DNA from: an uncultured Burkholderiales bacterium
GTDB lineage: Bacteria; Pseudomonadota; Gammaproteobacteria; Burkholderiales; Burkholderiaceae_C
NCBI GenBank assembly: GCA_903871865.1
Contig: CAIQIL010000135.1
Coordinates: forward strand, 1 to 10,706
Length of the DNA: 10,706 nucleotides
Direction: 5' to 3'
Shown: positions 7,786 through 10,706 of the stretch, in pieces
How the letters are laid out: each line of letters opens with the position of its first letter
How positions within the stretch are numbered: position 1 is the stretch's first letter
Position numbers and translations under genes: made by a program
The notes under the pieces: model-generated
The model's input: the letters and a program-made list of their open reading frames with translations, nothing else
Told to the model about the DNA's origin: nothing
The model's database searches: none

Positions 7786-8547
7786 TCACTCCTTGGGGAT
7801 GAGGTCGGCGCCGATGGCACCCTCGCCTTCGCCCGAACTGCCCACATCGCCAAAACGGCGCTCACGGCGGGCAAATGCGGCGATGGCGCGGTCCAGCTCG
7901 GCCGCATCGAAATCGGGCCAGAGGCAGTCGGTGAAGACCAGCTCGGCATAAGCACTCTGCCACCGCAGGAAGTTGGACAGGCGAACCTCGCCGCCCGTGC
8001 GGATGAACAGATCGGGGTCCGGCGCGTAGGCCATGGCCATGTGGCGAGACAAGGCCTCTTCCGTCAGTTGCGCTGGCGTCAAACCCGCTGCCACCGCCTT
8101 CTGGCAGGCTTGGACGATGTCCCAGCGCCCACCGTAATTGAAGGCCACCGTCAGGACCAGGCGGCTGTTGTCCACCGTGTTCGACTGGGCGTCCAGCAAA
8201 GCATTGCGAACCTTCTCGGACACATTGTCCAGATCGCCCACGATGCGGATGCGCACACCATCGGCCTTCAGCCGCGTGAGGTGCTTGGACAGCGCCACCA
8301 GCAACAGCCCCATCAGGCCAGACACCTCTTCCTCGGGCCGCTTCCAGTTCTCCGATGAGAACGCGAACACCGTGAGGAAGCCCACGCCCCGGTCGGCCGC
8401 CGCCTGCACCACCTTGACCAGCGCATCCACGCCCGCCTTGTGCCCCACCCCGCGGGGCATGAAGCGCTTGCGCGCCCAGCGGCCATTGCCGTCCATGACG
8501 ATGGCGATGTGGCGGGGGATCGGGTCCGGCGTGCGTGCGTCTGCCAT
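7786..8547 (-). CDS. uppS: Undecaprenyl diphosphate synthase UppS (cis-prenyltransferase)
   Basis: Cytosolic cis-prenyltransferase that adds eight isopentenyl units to farnesyl diphosphate, giving the C55 carrier lipid for peptidoglycan and surface polysaccharides. The 253 residues (same as E. coli) hold all family regions: HIAIVMDGNGRWAR with catalytic Asp19, FAFSSENWKRPEEEV at 61-75, NYGGRWDI at 137-144, and IRTGGEVRLSNFLRWQSAYAE at 182-202 with Arg183 and Glu202. The ATG at 8545-8547 is chosen. A TTG 27 bp upstream is open in frame but adds residues not typical of the family. No strong ribosome binding site is seen before this ATG. The last codons supply the ribosome binding site of cdsA, and the stop is 1 bp before the cdsA ATG, so the two are coupled. 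A 101-bp spacer with two hairpins separates it from frr. Confidence 0.97.
   Translation of the reverse strand: MADARTPDPIPRHIAIVMDGNGRWARKRFMPRGVGHKAGVDALVKVVQAAADRGVGFLTVFAFSSENWKRPEEEVSGLMGLLLVALSKHLTRLKADGVRIRIVGDLDNVSEKVRNALLDAQSNTVDNSRLVLTVAFNYGGRWDIVQACQKAVAAGLTPAQLTEEALSRHMAMAYAPDPDLFIRTGGEVRLSNFLRWQSAYAELVFTDCLWPDFDAAELDRAIAAFARRERRFGDVGSSGEGEGAIGADLIPKE
7789..7794 (-). promoter_or_regulatory. Ribosome binding site of cdsA inside the uppS 3' end
   Basis: AAGGAG on the minus strand, made of the last two sense codons of uppS (Lys-Glu) and placed 4 nt before the cdsA ATG. It decides the cdsA start at 7784 over the longer open frame and shows the 3' end of uppS doing double duty. Confidence 0.75.
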
Positions 8548-8574
8548 CGGCTTACAGGGTGTCGGTGCGTGCAA

Positions 8575-8595
8575 GGGTCGCCCTGAGGGCGGCCC
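8575..8595 (-). other. GC-rich hairpin in the uppS leader
   Basis: Minus strand GGGCCGCCC-TCA-GGGCGACCC can form a 9-bp stem (one G-U pair) with a 3-nt loop. It ends about 27 nt before the uppS ATG. It lacks a T-run on either side in the position expected of an intrinsic terminator; the T-rich tract lies before it on the minus strand. It may be an mRNA-protecting or attenuating structure, or incidental. Confidence 0.5.
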
Positions 8596-8597
8596 AG

Positions 8598-8625
8598 AAA
8601 AAGAGAGAGGCGGTCATGCCGCCCC
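8598..8625 (-). terminator. Candidate rho-independent terminator or attenuator after frr
   Basis: On the minus strand GGCGG-CATGA-CCGCC (8609-8623), extendable by a G-U and a G-C pair to 8607-8625, is followed by TCTCTCTTTTT (8598-8608). It begins about 23 nt after the frr stop. Stem followed by a pyrimidine/T-rich tract fits an intrinsic terminator, although the tract is interrupted by C. If active it would separate or reduce transcription from frr into uppS. Confidence 0.5.
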
Positions 8626-8648
8626 GAGAGTCTGAGAGACCGGCCGCG

Positions 8649-9209
8649 TCAGACGGCCATGATCTCGGCTTCCTTGACCTGGACCAGCTTGTCGATGTCG
8701 GCAATGGTCTTGTCCGTCAGCTTCTGGATGTCTTCCTGCGAACGGCGGTCATCGTCTTCGGTGATTTCCTTGTCCTTGAGCAGGCGCTTGGCGTGGTCGT
8801 TGGCATCACGGCGCAGGTTGCGCACGGCCACCTTGGCGTCTTCGCCCTCGCCCTTGACGAGCTTGCTCAGTTCGCGGCGGCGCTCTTCCGTCAGGGCAGG
8901 CATCGGCACGCGGATCAGGTCACCCTGTGCGGCGGGGTTCAGGCCCAGGTCGGATTCGCGGATGGCCTTCTCGATCTTGGCGCCCATGCCCTTTTCCCAA
9001 GGCTGCACGCCGATGGTGCGCGCGTCGATCAGGGTCAGGTTGGCGACCTGGCTGATGGGCACCATCGAGCCGTAGTAGTCGATCTGCACCTGGTCGAGGA
9101 TGCCAGGGTGAGCGCGGCCGGTGCGGACCTTGGCCAGTTCGCTCTTGAAAGCCTCGATGGACTTGAGCATTTTCTGCTCGGCGTTTTTCTTGATGTCAGC
9201 GATGCTCAT
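8649..9209 (-). CDS. frr: Ribosome recycling factor Frr (RRF)
   Basis: After termination, RRF with EF-G splits the 70S ribosome and frees mRNA and tRNA for the next round. The 186 residues match the usual 185. The tRNA-like shape is encoded by a long three-helix bundle at both ends (about 1-30 and 105-186) and the beta domain between. Conserved stretches include [13 protein letters not shown] at 27-39, [12 protein letters not shown] at 45-56, TIGVQPWEK at 65-73, [16 protein letters not shown] at 99-114 and [10 protein letters not shown] at 129-138. The ATG at 9207-9209 has GGAG 6 nt upstream. The gene lies 78 bp after pyrH, the standard order. The spacer holds a weak 6-bp hairpin (TCTCAC/GTGAGA, 9238-9255) with no T-run; no clear promoter was seen. 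Confidence 0.98.
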   Translation of the reverse strand: MSIADIKKNAEQKMLKSIEAFKSELAKVRTGRAHPGILDQVQIDYYGSMVPISQVANLTLIDARTIGVQPWEKGMGAKIEKAIRESDLGLNPAAQGDLIRVPMPALTEERRRELSKLVKGEGEDAKVAVRNLRRDANDHAKRLLKDKEITEDDDRRSQEDIQKLTDKTIADIDKLVQVKEAEIMAV

Positions 9210-9215
9210 GGGAAG

Positions 9216-9219
9216 CTCC
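9216..9219 (-). promoter_or_regulatory. Ribosome binding site of frr
   Basis: GGAG on the minus strand, 6 nt before the frr ATG. It is a short but well-spaced Shine-Dalgarno match that supports the chosen start; frr is 78 bp from pyrH and needs its own ribosome entry. Confidence 0.6.
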
Positions 9220-9287
9220 GTGCGTGGTGCGATGCGCTCTCACCAACGCGTGAGACAGTAAACAGGAGGACAGGAGCTGCCAGGTGC

Positions 9288-9998
9288 TCAGACGTGCACC
9301 AGCGTGCCCTCATCCTCGCCTTGCACAACGCGCTTGAGCGCGCCCGGCTTGAAGATGGAGAACACCTTCAAGGGCAGGTTCTGATCGCGGCACAGCGCGA
9401 AGGCCGTGGCGTCCAGCACCTGCAAATTCTTGATCAGGGCCTCGTCGAAGGTGATGCTGGCGTAACGGGTGGCCGACGGGTCCTTCTTGGGGTCGGCCGT
9501 GTACACGCCATCCACCTTCGTGGCCTTGAGCATGATCTCGGCACCGATTTCGGCGCCACGCAGGGCAGCGGCCGTGTCGGTCGTGAAGAAAGGATTGCCG
9601 GTGCCAGCAGCGAACACCACCACCTTGCCTTCTTCGAGGTATTGCAGCGCCTTGGGGCGCACATAGGGCTCGACCACCTGGTCGATGCTGATGGCCGACA
9701 TGACGCGGGCGGTCATGCCTTCCTGGCGCATGGTGTCGGCCAGGGCCAACGAGTTCATCACGGTGGCCAGCATGCCCATGTAGTCGGCGGTGGCGCGGTC
9801 CATGCCGACGGAACCTCCCGCGACACCGCGGAAGATGTTGCCGCCGCCGATGACCACGGCCACCTGCGTGCCCAGCTCCGTCACCTCCTGGATCTCGCGG
9901 ACCATGCGCACGATGGTGGCACGGTTGATGCCGTAGGCATCGTCACCCATCAGGGCCTCACCGGAGAGTTTCAGAAGGATGCGCTTGTAAGCTGGCAT
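9288..9998 (-). CDS. pyrH: UMP kinase PyrH
   Basis: Phosphorylates UMP to UDP with ATP in the cytosol; a hexameric amino-acid-kinase-fold enzyme distinct from eukaryotic UMP/CMP kinase. The 236 residues (E. coli 241) start [20 protein letters not shown] with the nucleotide-binding KLSGEAL at 10-16. [12 protein letters not shown] (51-62) is the phosphate-binding loop. [16 protein letters not shown] at 133-148 forms the acceptor/UMP site region. [14 protein letters not shown] from 161 is typical of bacterial UMP kinases. The ATG at 9996-9998 is chosen by alignment to the family, and AGGA lies 9 nt upstream. The open frame extends upstream to a GTG at 10085, but those 29 residues are not family-like. 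The position between tsf and frr is the conserved one. Confidence 0.98.
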   Translation of the reverse strand: MPAYKRILLKLSGEALMGDDAYGINRATIVRMVREIQEVTELGTQVAVVIGGGNIFRGVAGGSVGMDRATADYMGMLATVMNSLALADTMRQEGMTARVMSAISIDQVVEPYVRPKALQYLEEGKVVVFAAGTGNPFFTTDTAAALRGAEIGAEIMLKATKVDGVYTADPKKDPSATRYASITFDEALIKNLQVLDATAFALCRDQNLPLKVFSIFKPGALKRVVQGEDEGTLVHV

Positions 9999-10133
9999 GG
10001 GCGGGTGTCCTGGACGTGTTCGAACTGTTGTGGCATGGATGGCAGCCAAGCGCAAGAACTGTAACGCAAGTCCAGTCCTCCGCACGGCCCCATCCAGAAG
10101 GGGGCCGAAGCCCCCTTGGATGTTTGCCTGACT
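9999..10133 (-). promoter_or_regulatory. tsf-pyrH intergenic region, possible pyrH promoter region
   Basis: The longest non-coding stretch (135 bp). It holds the UUCG-loop hairpin after tsf and about 100 bp between that hairpin and the pyrH ATG. That is where a pyrH promoter would have to be if the hairpin terminates the rpsB-tsf transcript. A TACAGT (minus strand) is -10-like, but no matching -35 at proper spacing was found, so no promoter is asserted. AGGA at 10008-10011 is a modest ribosome binding site for pyrH. Confidence 0.35.
10098..10117 (-). terminator. Strong UUCG-tetraloop hairpin after tsf, candidate terminator
   Basis: Minus strand AAGGGGGC-TTCG-GCCCCCTT is a perfect 8-bp stem with the extra-stable UUCG loop, starting 16 nt after the tsf TAA stop. 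The sequence after it (CTGGATGG) has only the two stem T residues and no real T-run. It may therefore be a weak or factor-assisted terminator, or a 3'-end stabilising structure for the rpsB-tsf mRNA. Confidence 0.6.
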
Positions 10134-10706
10134 TTACTGAGCCTTGGCAGCGGCCAGCGTGGCAGCCACTTCGGCAGCGAAGTCTTCCTGCTTCTTCTCG
10201 ATGCCCTCACCCACGGTGAACATCGTGAAGCCCTTGACTTCCGTGCTGGCGGACTTCAGGTACTGCTCAACGGTTTGCTTGCCGTCGGCGGCCTTCACGA
10301 AGACCTGGTTGAACAAGGACACTTCCTTGAGGTACTTCTGAACAGCGCCTTCGATCATCTTGGCGGCGATATCGGCAGGCTTGCCCGACTCGGCAGCCTT
10401 CGCGGTGGCGACACTGCGCTCGGTCTCGATCAAGGCGGCAGGCACATCAGACGCCGACAAAGACACCGGCTTCATGGCGGCAACGTGCATGGCCACATCC
10501 TTGGCGGCCACATCGCTGCCGGTGAACTCCACCACCACACCGATGCGCGAACCGTGCAGGTAAGCGGCCAGTTGATTGTCACCGCTGAAGCGCTTGAAGC
10601 GACGGATCGTCATGTTCTCGCCGATCTTGCCGATCAGGGCCGAACGGGTGGCTTCCACGGTGGAGCCGTTCAATTCCAGCGCCGACAGGGCTTCGACGTC
10701 AGCCGG
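10134..10706 (-). CDS. tsf: Elongation factor Ts (partial, N-terminus beyond right edge)
   Basis: Guanine nucleotide exchange factor that reloads EF-Tu with GTP. The C-terminal 190 residues are present; the frame is open through base 10706, so the N-terminal UBA-like domain and the TDFV region that contacts EF-Tu lie outside the window. Matching blocks: [70 protein letters not shown] and the end [20 protein letters not shown]. These cover the two core subdomains and the C-terminal module. An internal TTG at 10673 should not be taken as a start: the encoded sequence before it ([19 protein letters not shown]) continues the protein. The stop is TAA, while the other complete genes here end with TGA. 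rpsB normally lies upstream. Confidence 0.97.
   Translation of the reverse strand, partial: PADVEALSALELNGSTVEATRSALIGKIGENMTIRRFKRFSGDNQLAAYLHGSRIGVVVEFTGSDVAAKDVAMHVAAMKPVSLSASDVPAALIETERSVATAKAAESGKPADIAAKMIEGAVQKYLKEVSLFNQVFVKAADGKQTVEQYLKSASTEVKGFTMFTVGEGIEKKQEDFAAEVAATLAAAKAQ

Noticed and set aside
6030..7802. A 590-codon plus-strand open frame opposite dxr and cdsA.
   Set aside because: It spans two unrelated minus-strand genes, is low complexity (Gln, His, Gly, Arg-rich at its end) and resembles no family; it is an antisense shadow.
7785..7955. 57-codon upstream extension of cdsA.
   Set aside because: It overlaps the uppS 3' end in another frame. A good ribosome binding site and the family-like start [12 protein letters not shown] lie at 7784.
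8548..8574. TTG start of uppS 27 bp upstream.
   Set aside because: The ATG at 8547 gives 253 residues, equal to E. coli UppS; the extension is not family-like and the TTG has no ribosome binding site.
9238..9255. TCTCAC/GTGAGA hairpin between pyrH and frr as a terminator.
   Set aside because: Only 6 bp and no T-run follows; pyrH and frr are usually co-transcribed.
8535..10064. A 509-codon plus-strand open frame opposite frr and pyrH.
   Set aside because: Antisense composition, crosses the pyrH-frr spacer, no domain seen; both minus-strand genes have complete motifs.
9999..10085. 29-codon upstream extension of pyrH from a GTG.
   Set aside because: UMP kinases begin close to the [13 protein letters not shown] motif, and the ATG at 9998 fits this.
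1..10706. Search for an undescribed system, mobile element, CRISPR array, tRNA or phage remnant.
   Set aside because: Every long minus-strand frame is a known housekeeping gene in the expected order. No spacer exceeds 135 bp, and no terminal inverted repeats, array-like repeats or tRNA folds were recognised.

Overview
The window is a densely packed, GC-rich bacterial chromosomal segment in which every gene lies on the minus strand. Read in the direction of transcription (from base 10706 down to base 1) the order is tsf (cut by the right edge) - pyrH - frr - uppS - cdsA - dxr - rseP - bamA - ompH/skp - lpxD - fabZ (cut by the left edge). This is the classic proteobacterial translation and envelope-biogenesis cluster. 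Gene order, high GC content and protein style (for example the RseP HEYGH start and the roughly 300-residue CdsA) point to a betaproteobacterium, most likely Burkholderiales. That placement is inference from family resemblance; no database comparison was possible.

Layout: (1) 9288-10706 holds the 3' part of tsf (elongation factor Ts) and pyrH (UMP kinase), separated by 135 bp with a strong UUCG-loop hairpin. (2) 8649-9209 is frr (ribosome recycling factor), followed by a 101-bp spacer with two GC-rich hairpins and a T-rich tract between them, a candidate terminator or attenuator. (3) 5651-8547 holds uppS, cdsA and dxr (undecaprenyl-PP, CDP-diacylglycerol and MEP isoprenoid enzymes), nearly gapless. 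(4) 1-5584 holds rseP, bamA, skp, lpxD and fabZ, joined by a 4-bp overlap, a 2-bp gap, a 7-bp gap and a 1-bp overlap, so translational coupling is likely throughout.

The genes form a logical series. Dxr makes the isoprenoid precursor, UppS builds the C55 lipid carrier for peptidoglycan and O-antigen, and CdsA feeds phospholipid synthesis. RseP is the site-2 protease of the envelope-stress pathway. BamA inserts outer-membrane proteins delivered by Skp. LpxD and FabZ act on hydroxyacyl-ACP, for lipid A and fatty acids respectively. PyrH, Frr and Tsf provide nucleotide supply and translation.

No mobile element, CRISPR array, tRNA, rRNA or unknown protein family was found, and no novel system is evident. 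All catalytic motifs checked are intact. The points that merit a second look are at gene junctions: a perfect 7-bp hairpin one base before the bamA ATG, an inverted repeat enclosing the skp stop and lpxD start, a 17-bp-offset duplication at the cdsA/dxr junction, and the intergenic hairpins around pyrH and uppS.
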